Shown here: in pieces, positions 51,247-59,291 of the stretch
How positions within the stretch are numbered: the stretch's first letter is position 1
Layout: each line of letters opens with the position of its first letter
Source: Geomonas sp. Red32
Lineage (GTDB): Bacteria > Desulfobacterota > Desulfuromonadia > Geobacterales > Geobacteraceae
DNA: 64,000 nt
Assembly (NCBI RefSeq): GCF_023652955.1
Contig: NZ_JAKLOY010000003.1
Coordinates: 310,001 to 374,000, forward strand
Direction of reading: 5' to 3'
Notes under the pieces: generated by a model
The model's input: the letters and a program-made list of their open reading frames with translations, nothing else
Told to the model about the DNA's origin: nothing
The model's database searches: none
Translations under genes and position numbers: made by a program

Positions 51247-51360
51247 CAAAAAAGCCGGGGCCTGGATATCGGTTGATATTTCGGCGACCCGGCTGTCTCG
51301 GTGAGACCCTGTAGGCTTTCCGTCACTTCCTCGCGAAAGTTTTAGTATTGTCGGCTATCG
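51247..51360 (-). ncRNA. GEMM-Ib (cGAMP-I type) riboswitch with terminator
   Basis: Read on the minus strand: GACAATACTAAA, then a hairpin ACUUUC-GCGA-GGAAGU with a GNRA tetraloop, then GACGGAAAGCC, a GGGUCUC-ACC-GAGAC hairpin and AGCCGGGUCGCCGAAAUAUC. This is the two-hairpin GEMM-I fold and matches the Geobacter cGAMP-sensing subclass I recall almost word for word. The base aligned to the ligand-selecting position is A rather than G, as in GEMM-Ib. The 3' strand GCCGGG (51288-51293) can instead pair with CCCCGGC (51254-51260) to make a terminator ending in six U, so ligand binding should prevent termination (ON switch). Confidence 0.9.
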
Positions 51361-51412
51361 GATTCGGTATTCGAGTTTTGGAGACCTTAGCACAGGAGGG
51401 GGGATCGGGTTT

Positions 51413-51426
51413 GTGACGGCCGTCAC
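51413..51426. promoter_or_regulatory. CRP/FNR-type palindromic operator
   Basis: Perfect 14-base palindrome GTGACGGCCGTCAC inside TTGTGA-N6-TCACCT, the CRP-family half-site arrangement TGTGA-N6-TCAC. It is about 60 bases upstream of the riboswitch aptamer, a typical activator distance for the minus-strand promoter. It lies between divergent transcripts and could also act on asnB. Confidence 0.6.
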
Positions 51427-51545
51427 CTAATTGGCTCTCCAACGCTATGGCAACCCCATCCTCACCCTGTCCCTCCCCTTGAAGGGGTGAGGGACCACAC
51501 CTCTTCCTAAGTTGAAGGGAAGGGGAGATTTAATGTTTTTGCAAG
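51427..51545. other. Intergenic segment with GC hairpin
   Basis: Contains an imperfect hairpin TCCCTCCCCTT-GA-AGGGGTGAGGGA (about 51470-51493), similar in type to the other palindromic elements. No gene seen. Confidence 0.4.
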
Positions 51546-51573
51546 TTGGCATCTTCTAATTCATTGGTATACT
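51546..51573 (+). promoter_or_regulatory. Promoter for the asnB operon
   Basis: TTGGCA (51546-51551), a 16-base spacer and TATACT (51568-51573) with an extended -10 (TGG directly before it). The transcript leader to asnB is about 90 bases. Confidence 0.75.
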
Positions 51574-51670
51574 CTCACCGTTCCCCGATGCCGCCCCGCA
51601 AGGGGCTTATATCTAAAGGCTGCAACCGAACAGGATCTTCCTCCTCAAAGGCAGGGAAAGGAGCGCTCCC

Positions 51671-53698
51671 TTGTGCGGAATTGCCGGTATTGTCAATGTC
51701 CCGGTCCGTGAGCCGGACCCGCTCACCCGCATCACGGCCATGATCTCCGCCTTCCGCTACCGCGGGCCTGATCAGTCGGGGGTCTATCTCGACGACGACG
51801 CAGCTCTCGGGCACGCCCGCCTGAGCATCATCGGCATCGACAGCGGTATCCAGCCGATCAGCAACGAGACGGGCACCCTCTGGATCGTCTACAACGGCGA
51901 GGCCTTCAACTACATCGAGCTCAAGGCGGGCCTGGTGGCCAAGGGGCACCGCTTCACCACCGAGACCGATACCGAGGTCCTCCTGCACCTGTACGAGGAG
52001 TACGGCCCCGCCTCCCTCGAGATGATCAACGGCCAGTTCGCCTTCGCCATCTGGGACTCCGTCAAAAAGGAGCTCTTCCTGGCCCGGGACCGGGTCGGCA
52101 TCCGGCCGCTCTACTACTCCCTGTGGGGGGGAGGGCTGATCTTCGCCTCCGAGATCAAGGCCATCACCGCGGTGGACGGTCCGCGCGGGCTCGATCTCGA
52201 GGCGCTCTCCCAGGTCTTCGTCTTCTGGAGCACGCTTCCCGGCAGGACCGTGTTCAAGGGGATCCGCGAGCTTCCCCCGGGGCACTACATGATCTACCGA
52301 GCGGGCGAGACGCTGGACCGCCCCTATTGGCAGATCCCGTTCCACCCGCTGCAGCACCCCTCCTTCACCTTCGAGGAAGCGGCGGAGCACCTGCGCGAGC
52401 TGTTGGCCGACGCGGTGAGGCTCAGGCTGAGGGCGGACGTCCCGGTGGGCGCGTACCTGAGCGGCGGCCTCGACTCCTCGATCATCTCGATGCTGATCTC
52501 CCGCCTGGGCAAAACGCACCTGAAGACCTTTTCGCTCGGGTTCGAGGCCGGAGGGTTCGACGAGACCCCGTTCCAGCAGGAACTGGTCGACTACCTCGAG
52601 ACCGACAACCGCCGGGTGACCATCGGCAACGGCGAGATCCGCAGCCTCTTCCCGCAGACCGTCTGGCACTGCGAGAAGCCGCTTTTGCGCACCTCGCCGG
52701 TCCCCATGTTCATCCTCTCCCGGCTGGTCCGGTCGGAAGGGTACAAGGTGGTCCTCTCGGGGGAGGGGGCGGACGAGATCCTCGGCGGCTACAACATCTA
52801 CAAGGAGGCCAAGATCCGCCAGTACTGGGGACGCCACCCGGCTTCCGTCCGGCGCCCGCTTCTTTTGCAGCGCCTGTACCCGTACATCTTCACCAACCCC
52901 TCCCGGGGCGGCGCCTTCCTGCAGGAGTTCTTCGCGGTGAAGCCCGAGGAGCTGGACGATCCGTTCTTTTCGCACCGGGTCCGGTGGGAGGGGGGCCGCC
53001 GCAATCTCGGCTTTTTGTCCGAGGAGTGCAACGCGGCGCTTTCCTCCTACGATCCGTTCGACGAGCTGGCCACGCTGCTGCCTGCCTCCTTCTGGCACCG
53101 CGATCCCCTGGCCCGGGCGCAGGTGCTGGAGATGGAGATCTTCCTCGCGAACTTCCTCCTTTCGTCGCAGGGAGACCGGGTCGGGATGGCCAATTCCATC
53201 GAGATGCGTCACCCGTTCCTCGATTACCGGGTGATCGATTTCTCTTTCCGGCTCCCGGCCAGCTGGAAGATCCGCGCCCTCAACGAGAAGTACCTGCTGA
53301 AGCGGGCCTTCAAGGGGATGATCCCGGAAAGGATCACCCACCGTCCGAAGCAGCCGTACCGGGCGCCCATCCGGGAGCTCTTCGTTCCGGGGGCCCCGAT
53401 CGACTACGTCGACGACCTCCTCTCCGAGGAGAGCCTGCGGGGTACCGGCTATTTCAACGCCAAGAAGATCAGCCGCCTCTACGCGAAATTCCGCCAGGCC
53501 GGAGCCGAGTTCTCCAGCGAATTCCAGAACATGGCCCTGGTCGGCGCGCTGTCCACCCAGCTTTTGCACCGCCAGTTCGTGGCCCACGACTCACAGCGTC
53601 CCGTCGTGCCGGTGGCCCCGGACCGGGTGGTGTATGGAAATGCCATCGCCAAAGGGGGGCTCCGCCATGGATCTTTCTCACGTTCAGGCAGTCCATAA
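51671..53698 (+). CDS. asnB: AsnB-type glutamine-dependent amidotransferase
   Basis: A 675-residue protein. TTG start seven bases after AAAGGAG; the first residues after processing are CGIAGIV, with Cys2 as the glutaminase nucleophile. Class II glutaminase domain to about 215 ('YNGEAFNYIEL', 'ARDRVGIRPLYYS'), then the PP-loop synthetase domain with 'YLSGGLDSS' and 'SGEGADEILGGY'. Asparagine synthetase fold: it activates a carboxyl as acyl-adenylate and adds ammonia. In this context the substrate need not be aspartate. First gene of a five-gene unit; overlaps the AMP-ligase gene by 32 bases. Confidence 0.9.
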   Translation: MCGIAGIVNVPVREPDPLTRITAMISAFRYRGPDQSGVYLDDDAALGHARLSIIGIDSGIQPISNETGTLWIVYNGEAFNYIELKAGLVAKGHRFTTETDTEVLLHLYEEYGPASLEMINGQFAFAIWDSVKKELFLARDRVGIRPLYYSLWGGGLIFASEIKAITAVDGPRGLDLEALSQVFVFWSTLPGRTVFKGIRELPPGHYMIYRAGETLDRPYWQIPFHPLQHPSFTFEEAAEHLRELLADAVRLRLRADVPVGAYLSGGLDSSIISMLISRLGKTHLKTFSLGFEAGGFDETPFQQELVDYLETDNRRVTIGNGEIRSLFPQTVWHCEKPLLRTSPVPMFILSRLVRSEGYKVVLSGEGADEILGGYNIYKEAKIRQYWGRHPASVRRPLLLQRLYPYIFTNPSRGGAFLQEFFAVKPEELDDPFFSHRVRWEGGRRNLGFLSEECNAALSSYDPFDELATLLPASFWHRDPLARAQVLEMEIFLANFLLSSQGDRVGMANSIEMRHPFLDYRVIDFSFRLPASWKIRALNEKYLLKRAFKGMIPERITHRPKQPYRAPIRELFVPGAPIDYVDDLLSEESLRGTGYFNAKKISRLYAKFRQAGAEFSSEFQNMALVGALSTQLLHRQFVAHDSQRPVVPVAPDRVVYGNAIAKGGLRHGSFSRSGSP

Positions 53699-55262
53699 GT
53701 TCCTGGAGATGAGCGCGGTCAGCTACCCGGACCGCATCGCCTTCATCCAGGACGAGGAGCGGGTGAGCTACGCCCGCATCAACGAGATGGCGAACCAGTT
53801 GGCCCTCTGGCTGCTCGACCAGGGGATCAAGGGGGGCGACCGCATCGTGATCCTCCTGGAGAACAGCCTCGAATACGTGGTGAGCTACTATGGAATTCTC
53901 AAGGCGGGAGCGGTGGCGGTCCCGCTCAACGTGGATGCCCGGGCGGAGAGCCTCGCCGAGGTGCTGACCGAGCTGAAACCGGCCGCCCTGGTGTCGGGCG
54001 CGAAGAGCGAGCAGCTCCTACACGACCTCGGTACCGCCGAATTCAAGATCCCCCTCATGCTGGTGAAGAGCCCGACCCGCCCCTGGGAGTCCACCGGGGT
54101 CCGGGTCTCCTCCTGGGACGAAATGATCCGCCGCGGCCGCCCGGAAAATCCCTCGCTTGCCGTCGCCCCCCATCACCTGGCAAGCATCATCTACACCTCG
54201 GGCTCCACCGGAAAGCCGAAAGGGGTCATGCTCACCCACCAGAACATCGTGGCCAACACCTCTTCCATCGTCCAGTACCTGCACCTCACCCAGAAGGACA
54301 TCCAGATGGTGGTGCTCCCCTTCTTCTACGTCATGGGGAAGTCGCTGCTCAACACCCACTTCGCGGTGGGGGGGACGGTGGTGGTCAACAACAACTTCGC
54401 CTATCCCGCCTCGGTGATCCGGCAGATGGCCGAGGAGAAGGTGACCGGCTTCTCCGGGGTCCCGGCGACCTACGCCTACCTTCTGCACCGCTCACCGCTT
54501 TTGGCCTTCAGGGAGCGGCTCTCCTCGCTTCGCTACTGCACCCAGGCCGGCGGCCACATGTCGCGCCAGATCAAGGAGCAGCTTTTAGAGGCGCTTCCTC
54601 CCCACACCAAGCTCTACGTCATGTACGGCGCCACCGAGGCGGCGGCCCGGCTCACCTACGTGGAGCCTGAGCTTCTTCCCCACAAGATCGAGTCGATCGG
54701 CAGGGCCATTCCCGGGGTGACGATCCGGGTGCTGGACGAAAACGGGCGCGAGGTGGCGGCCGGGGAGCTCGGGGAGCTGGTCGCGTCGGGTCCCAACATC
54801 ATGCTCGGGTACTGGAAGGATGCGGCGGCCACCGGGCGGGCGCTCGACCACCACGGCTACCATACCGGAGACCTCGGCTACCAGGACAACGACGGCTTTC
54901 TCTACGTGGTCGGCCGCAAGGACGACCTGGTGAAGTCCGGGGGGCACCGGATCGATCCCCAGGAGATCGAGGACGTGCTGATGGCGACCGGCCTGCTGCT
55001 GGAGGTGGCGGTGATGGGGGTGGACGACCCGCTCCTCGGGAAGAAGCTGGTGGCGGTGGCGGCTCCCCTGAACCGGGAGACCACGGCGAACCAGGTGCTC
55101 GCCTTCTGTCTCGGCAAGCTCCCCCGGCACAAGCTCCCGGCCGAGATCAGGATGGTGGAGGCGCTTCCCAAGTACGCGAGCAGCAAGATCGACCGTGCGC
55201 GGTGTCTCGCGCTTCTGGGGGGCGCGGAAGGCTCTCGGGAGACGGCGGGAAACCGGGGGTAG
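53667..55262 (+). CDS. AMP-forming acyl ligase
   Basis: A 531-residue ANL-superfamily adenylating enzyme: 'IIYTSGSTGKPKGVMLTH' (ATP-binding), 'MYGATEAAARL', 'YHTGDLGYQDNDGFLYVVGRKDD' and the C-terminal Lys region 'ALPKYASSKIDR'. It activates a carboxylic acid and loads it onto CoA or a carrier protein; the acyl carrier protein two genes downstream is the obvious acceptor. ATG 53667 lies within the end of asnB, indicating coupled translation. Confidence 0.92.
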   Translation: MDLSHVQAVHKFLEMSAVSYPDRIAFIQDEERVSYARINEMANQLALWLLDQGIKGGDRIVILLENSLEYVVSYYGILKAGAVAVPLNVDARAESLAEVLTELKPAALVSGAKSEQLLHDLGTAEFKIPLMLVKSPTRPWESTGVRVSSWDEMIRRGRPENPSLAVAPHHLASIIYTSGSTGKPKGVMLTHQNIVANTSSIVQYLHLTQKDIQMVVLPFFYVMGKSLLNTHFAVGGTVVVNNNFAYPASVIRQMAEEKVTGFSGVPATYAYLLHRSPLLAFRERLSSLRYCTQAGGHMSRQIKEQLLEALPPHTKLYVMYGATEAAARLTYVEPELLPHKIESIGRAIPGVTIRVLDENGREVAAGELGELVASGPNIMLGYWKDAAATGRALDHHGYHTGDLGYQDNDGFLYVVGRKDDLVKSGGHRIDPQEIEDVLMATGLLLEVAVMGVDDPLLGKKLVAVAAPLNRETTANQVLAFCLGKLPRHKLPAEIRMVEALPKYASSKIDRARCLALLGGAEGSRETAGNRG

Positions 55263-55386
55263 GGCGGCCCCCTGCCACGGCGCGGGATCCCCTCTCCACG
55301 GTAAGGGACGCTCGGGGTGAGGATGGGGGCCGGCGGTGGATGAAGAGGGCGTAAGTGAAGAGGGCGGTAGGACGGGGAGGGTTACT

Positions 55387-56379
55387 ATGAGCGCTACGGG
55401 TGGGTTTTCGCGGGATGTGCTCCGGATCAATCCGGAGCTGGAGACGGAGAGGATCTGCCAAAGGATCCGGGAGCTTATGCTCTCCCGGGTCAAGAGGCGG
55501 GGGCTCGTGGTGGGGCTGTCGGGGGGGATCGACAGCAGCGTGACGGTTGCCCTCGCGGCCCGGGCGCTCGGGAAGGAGCGGGTCTTGGGCCTCGAGATGC
55601 CGGAGCGTCATTCGGCGGACGAGACGCTCATGCTGAGCGGACTCGTCGCCTCCTCGCTCGGGATCGAGACGGTCCGGGAAGACATCTCCGGCATCCTCGA
55701 AGCGGTCGGCTTCTACCGGCGCTACGACAAGGCGGTCAGGATGGTCCTTCCCGAGTACCGGGAGGGGTGGAAGTCCAAGATCGTCATCTCCGGGATCAGC
55801 GAAGGGGCGGGGATCAACGCCTTTCACCTGGTGGCCGAATCTCCGGAAGGGACGAGGATGCGGAAGCGGCTTCCCATCACCCCCTACCTGGAGATCGTGG
55901 CCGCCACCAACTTCAAGCAGCGGGTCCGCAAGATGCTCGAATACTACCACGCCGACCGTCTGCACTTCGCGGTGGCGGGGACCCCGAACCGCCTGGAATA
56001 CGACCAGGGTTTCTTCGTGAAGCTCGGTGACGGCGCCGCCGACATCAAGCCGATCGCGCACCTGTACAAATCGCAGGTCTACCAGCTGGCCGCCTATCTC
56101 GGGGTCCCCGAGGAGATCCGGCGCAGAAAACCGACCACTGACACCTATTCGCTCGCCCAGGGGCAGGACGAGTTCTACTTCGCACTTCCCTACGAGAAGA
56201 TGGATCTCTGTCTCTTCGCCCGCAACCACGGCATCCCGGCGGAGTGGGTGGCTCACTGCCTGGAGCTGACCGCGGCACAGGTGGAGATGGTCTACCGGGA
56301 CATCGATACCAAGAGGACCACCACGCGCTATCTGCACCTCTCCCCGCTTTTGATCGAGCCGGTTTCACTGGACGACTAG
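55387..56379 (+). CDS. nadE: NAD synthetase-like PP-loop amidotransferase
   Basis: A 330-residue NadE-family protein: 'VVGLSGGIDSSVTVALAARAL' PP-loop, 'TNRLEYDQGFFVKLGDGAADI'-type signature (here 'GTPNRLEYDQGFF') and 'PIAHLYKSQVYQLAAYLGVP'. No glutaminase domain, so it uses ammonia directly. E. coli NadE is 275 residues; extra sequence lies in the middle (about 115-165). It could be the cell's NAD synthase, or it may amidate a pathway intermediate, as its place inside a ligase/ACP operon suggests. ATG 55387 follows a GGGGAGGG ribosome site. Confidence 0.85.
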   Translation: MSATGGFSRDVLRINPELETERICQRIRELMLSRVKRRGLVVGLSGGIDSSVTVALAARALGKERVLGLEMPERHSADETLMLSGLVASSLGIETVREDISGILEAVGFYRRYDKAVRMVLPEYREGWKSKIVISGISEGAGINAFHLVAESPEGTRMRKRLPITPYLEIVAATNFKQRVRKMLEYYHADRLHFAVAGTPNRLEYDQGFFVKLGDGAADIKPIAHLYKSQVYQLAAYLGVPEEIRRRKPTTDTYSLAQGQDEFYFALPYEKMDLCLFARNHGIPAEWVAHCLELTAAQVEMVYRDIDTKRTTTRYLHLSPLLIEPVSLDD

Positions 56380-56415
56380 GGCGAGGCGAGGGGCCGAAAT
56401 TAAAGGAGGATGGAA

Positions 56416-56676
56416 ATGAGTCTTAAGGAAGAGATTCGCAACTACATAGTGGAAAACTTCCTCTTCGGTGAGGAGGCGGGGCTCAAGGACGACAGCTCCT
56501 TCATCAAGGAGGGGATCGTCGATTCCACCGGGATCATGCAGCTGGTCTCTTACATCCAGGAACAGTACCGGATCTCGGTGGAGGACGAGGAGCTCACTCC
56601 CGAGAACCTGGACAGCATCCGGCGGGTGACCACCTTCGTGGAGGACAAGCTGCGGAGCTCGCCGGGGGCGCCCTAG
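56416..56676 (+). CDS. Stand-alone acyl/peptidyl carrier protein
   Basis: An 86-residue four-helix carrier protein. The phosphopantetheine Ser is in 'EGIVDSTGIMQLV' (DSTG instead of the usual DSL). Acidic helices 'VEDEELTPENLDSIRRVTTFV' follow. AGGAGG six bases before ATG 56416 decides the start; the ATG at 56410 touches the ribosome site. It probably receives the acid activated by the AMP-ligase of this operon. Differs from housekeeping AcpP. Confidence 0.9.
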   Translation: MSLKEEIRNYIVENFLFGEEAGLKDDSSFIKEGIVDSTGIMQLVSYIQEQYRISVEDEELTPENLDSIRRVTTFVEDKLRSSPGAP

Positions 56677-56691
56677 GGGCGGGAGGCACCG

Positions 56692-57213
56692 GTGACCGCC
56701 GCGCTCGTGAAAAGGCTCCTGGGAAAGCTGGCGATGATCGCGCCGGGCGGGTACTCCCTGCGCCCGTGGCTCCATCGCAGGCGTGGGGTCCAGGTCGGGG
56801 AGAACGTCTGGATCAGCCAGTACGTCTACATCGACGAGATCCATCCCGAGAACATCGTGATCGAGGACGACGTCACCATCGGGCTGCGCTGCACCATCTT
56901 CGCCCATTTCTACCTGGGGGACCGCTACTCGGATGACGATGTGGGGAGGGTGGTGATCGGGAAGGGGGCCTTCATCGGCCCCAACTGCACCATATTGAAC
57001 GGGGTGACGATAGGGGAGGGGGCGGTGGTGGTGGCGGGGAGCGTGGTGACCAGGAACGTGCCGCCGGGGGTGCTCTACGGGCCCCCTCCGCCGCTGCCGC
57101 TGGCTAAGATCACCCGGCCTCTTACCTGCGACGGGCAGGTGCAGTACGACAAGTTTCTCTTTGGGCTGAGGGAAATCCCCCCTGTCCCCCCTTCGCAAAG
57201 GGGGGGACGGTAG
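56692..57213 (+). CDS. Hexapeptide-repeat acyltransferase with repeat-derived tail
   Basis: A 173-residue left-handed beta-helix acetyltransferase (LbH/maa type): rows of hexapeptide-like strands ('GENVWISQYVYIDEIH', 'NIVIEDDVTIGLRCTIFAH', 'VVIGKGAFIGPNCTIL', 'GVTIGEGAVVVAGSVVT'). It should transfer an acyl group to a hydroxyl or amino group of a sugar or other small molecule. It starts with GTG, 15 bases after the carrier protein. The last 14 codons (EIPPVPPSQRGGR) are encoded by the dispersed palindromic repeat at 57173-57206, so the C-terminus is not native to the family. Confidence 0.88.
   Translation: MTAALVKRLLGKLAMIAPGGYSLRPWLHRRRGVQVGENVWISQYVYIDEIHPENIVIEDDVTIGLRCTIFAHFYLGDRYSDDDVGRVVIGKGAFIGPNCTILNGVTIGEGAVVVAGSVVTRNVPPGVLYGPPPPLPLAKITRPLTCDGQVQYDKFLFGLREIPPVPPSQRGGR
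57173..57206 (+). repeat. Dispersed palindromic repeat, copy 2, inside a coding end
   Basis: AAATCCCCCC-TGT-CCCCCC-TTCGCAAA-GGGGGGG. Its first 33 bases equal the reverse complement of 18485-18517. It forms the 3' end of the acyltransferase reading frame up to the TAG at 57211. Confidence 0.9.
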
Positions 57214-57228
57214 GGCGGAAAGCGGTGG

Positions 57229-57257
57229 CGGGGAGCGATGGAATCGCTCCCCGTTTT
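57229..57257 (+). terminator. Intrinsic terminator after the asnB operon
   Basis: Perfect 11-bp stem CGGGGAGCGAT/ATCGCTCCCCG, three-base loop and four T. It closes the asnB-to-acyltransferase transcript and lies just before the convergent cytochrome operon end. Confidence 0.9.
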
Positions 57258-57302
57258 GCATTTTGTGGACCTCGTGGACGGGGTGGACTTGGGTGGACGG
57301 GT

Positions 57303-58142
57303 TTAGTCGTAGGTCTTGCGGAGCAGGTGGAAGAGGACGGCCAGTACCAGGGCTACGGCTACGGCGATGGCTCCGGTCACCTTCCGGCCGGCCCGCTGGT
57401 CCTCGATCCCTTTCAGCTGCTTGTCGATTTTGCCGAGCTCGGCGTTGATCTGGGTCGACTCGCTCTTCACCCGGTTCACATCCTGGTCGTGGAACAGGGT
57501 GTGGAACCGGTTTCGCTGGGCGAACAGGGCCTTGCCCATGGTCTCGGTGTCGACTCCCACCGCGGTCAGCGCGCCGATCCGGCGGTCGATCTGCACGATG
57601 TATCCCTCGGTCTGCTGCATGGCGGCCTTGATGGCGGCGGCCCGCTCGAAGGTGTGACATTGGGTGCAGGTCTTTTCGTTGATGAGGTCGAGGGACGCCT
57701 TCAACACCTTGTGGTTGCTGTGGCAGGTGACGCAGTGCGGTCCGCCTTTGCCGAGCATCTTGCCGTGCGCGCTGGCCAGGTAGTCTTTCATGACCCCCAC
57801 GTGGCAGCGGCCGCAGAAGGCGGGAATGTTCTCTTCCTTGGGAGCTCCCAAAAAGCCGCGGGAACGATTCATGGCATCGGCCGCGTTCTTGGGATCGCCG
57901 CCGTGGCAGCTGTTGCAGGAGATCCCGTTCTCGGCGTGGATGCTCTGCTTCCAGAGGGCCACCGGTGCCCCCAGCCGGTCGGGGAGGGAGGAGTGGCACT
58001 GGATGCAGACAGTCTCCGGCGTCGGGGGAGGGGTGGGGGCGGTCTCGGCCCGGACCCCGGCGGGGTAGGCGGTGACGGCAAGGAGCCCGGTCAGGGCGGC
58101 GGCGAAGAGGGCCGGTTTGAGTTTGCGTAGTTTCCGGATCAT
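57303..58142 (-). CDS. Membrane-anchored five-haem cytochrome c
   Basis: A 279-residue exported cytochrome with a signal peptide (about 10-32) and five CxxCH haem sites: CIQCH (46), CNSCH (76), CGRCH (110), CVTCH (137) and CTQCH (159), followed by a helical stretch and one C-terminal membrane anchor (about 250-272). Third gene of a Rieske / cytochrome b / cytochrome c operon; the ATG overlaps the cytochrome b stop (ATGA), so the multihaem protein probably replaces cytochrome c1 as electron exit from the quinol oxidase to periplasmic cytochromes. Confidence 0.93.
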   Translation of the reverse strand: MIRKLRKLKPALFAAALTGLLAVTAYPAGVRAETAPTPPPTPETVCIQCHSSLPDRLGAPVALWKQSIHAENGISCNSCHGGDPKNAADAMNRSRGFLGAPKEENIPAFCGRCHVGVMKDYLASAHGKMLGKGGPHCVTCHSNHKVLKASLDLINEKTCTQCHTFERAAAIKAAMQQTEGYIVQIDRRIGALTAVGVDTETMGKALFAQRNRFHTLFHDQDVNRVKSESTQINAELGKIDKQLKGIEDQRAGRKVTGAIAVAVALVLAVLFHLLRKTYD

Positions 58143-59242
58143 GAGTAGTGCCCCCATATGGTTAGTCCGAACCAGAGCAGGATGCCGGCGATCACGCAGG
58201 CGAGGAAGATCGGGCGCCTGAAGGGGTCTCTCTCGCGGCTGCGGTCGATGAACGGCAAGAGCGCCAGGAACGTCCCGGCCGCCGCCTGGATGGAGATCCC
58301 CAGCAGCTCGCTCGGGAAGATCTTCAGGGTCTGGTAGTTGGCCAGGAAGTACCACTCCGGCTTGATGTGGGCCGGGGTCTTGAAGGCGTTGGCCGGCACG
58401 AAGGAGTCTGCGGTGAAGAGAAGGTTGGGGGCGAAGAAGACCACCGCCAGGAAGAGCGCGAAGTAGATCGAGATGGAGCTCAGATCGGTCAGCGCGTAGT
58501 TCGGGAGAAACGGGATCCCCCCCGGATGGCTCTCGTGGCGGTAGACGTCGCCCGGCCAGGTCTTCGCCTCTCCCTTGGCACCGAAGGGGGGCGTTGAGAT
58601 CCCCGTCCGCTTCAGTACGAACAGGTGCAGGCCGATCAGGGCGACGATCACCGCCGGGATGACCGCCACGTGGAGCGCGAAGAAGCGCCCCAGGGTGGGC
58701 GGCCCGACGAGCTTTCCTCCCCGCAGGAACTCGACCATGTAGGGGCCGATCACCGGTATCGCTGAGGCCGAGTTCGTTGCCACCGTGGTGGCCCAGAAGG
58801 AGAGCTGGCTCCAGGGGAGGAGATACCCGGTCAAGGAGATCGCCTGCACCAGCGCGAAGATGGTGAAGCCGGTCAGCCAGTTGAGCTCGCGGGGGCTCTT
58901 GTAGCTCCCCATGAACAGGGTGGAGAGCATGTGCAAAAAGAGCACGGCCACCATCATGTTGGAGCCGACCGCGTGGCAGAGCCGGATCAGCCAGCCGTAC
59001 GGAAGCTCGTTCATGATGTAGGAGACGCTCTTGAACGCCTTGTCGGCGTCCGGCACGTAGTAGACCAGAAGAAGCATCCCGGTCACCACCTGCAGGGCGA
59101 AGATCACCAGCAGCACGCTCCCCAGCGAGTACCACTCGTTGATGTTGCGCGGCAAAAGATAGCCGGTCAGTTCCTGTTTCACGACCTCCCGTGCGCCTAT
59201 GCGCAGGTCGATCCAGTCGTACACCCGTTTTAAAAGGGGCAT
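58139..59242 (-). CDS. Cytochrome b of a bc-type quinol oxidoreductase
   Basis: A 367-residue polytopic protein combining cytochrome b6 and subunit IV in one chain. Haem ligand pairs are H90/H104 and H191/H206, and the Qo-site motif is 'PEWYFL'. GGAGG stands five bases before ATG 59242, which is family-typical (MPLLKRVYDWID). It oxidises menaquinol and passes electrons to the Rieske protein and to the five-haem cytochrome encoded downstream. Confidence 0.95.
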   Translation of the reverse strand: MPLLKRVYDWIDLRIGAREVVKQELTGYLLPRNINEWYSLGSVLLVIFALQVVTGMLLLVYYVPDADKAFKSVSYIMNELPYGWLIRLCHAVGSNMMVAVLFLHMLSTLFMGSYKSPRELNWLTGFTIFALVQAISLTGYLLPWSQLSFWATTVATNSASAIPVIGPYMVEFLRGGKLVGPPTLGRFFALHVAVIPAVIVALIGLHLFVLKRTGISTPPFGAKGEAKTWPGDVYRHESHPGGIPFLPNYALTDLSSISIYFALFLAVVFFAPNLLFTADSFVPANAFKTPAHIKPEWYFLANYQTLKIFPSELLGISIQAAAGTFLALLPFIDRSRERDPFRRPIFLACVIAGILLWFGLTIWGHYS

Positions 59243-59291
59243 GTAACCTCCAAATCCTTCAGGATGGTGCGTTGAATTGGCTTTCGGCAGA

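Noticed and set aside
51590-51656. Second GEMM-like element in the asnB leader (AAAGGCTGCAACCGAA)
   Set aside because: Only the last few bases resemble the GEMM 3' part; the GNRA hairpin and the GCAAAGCC core are missing.
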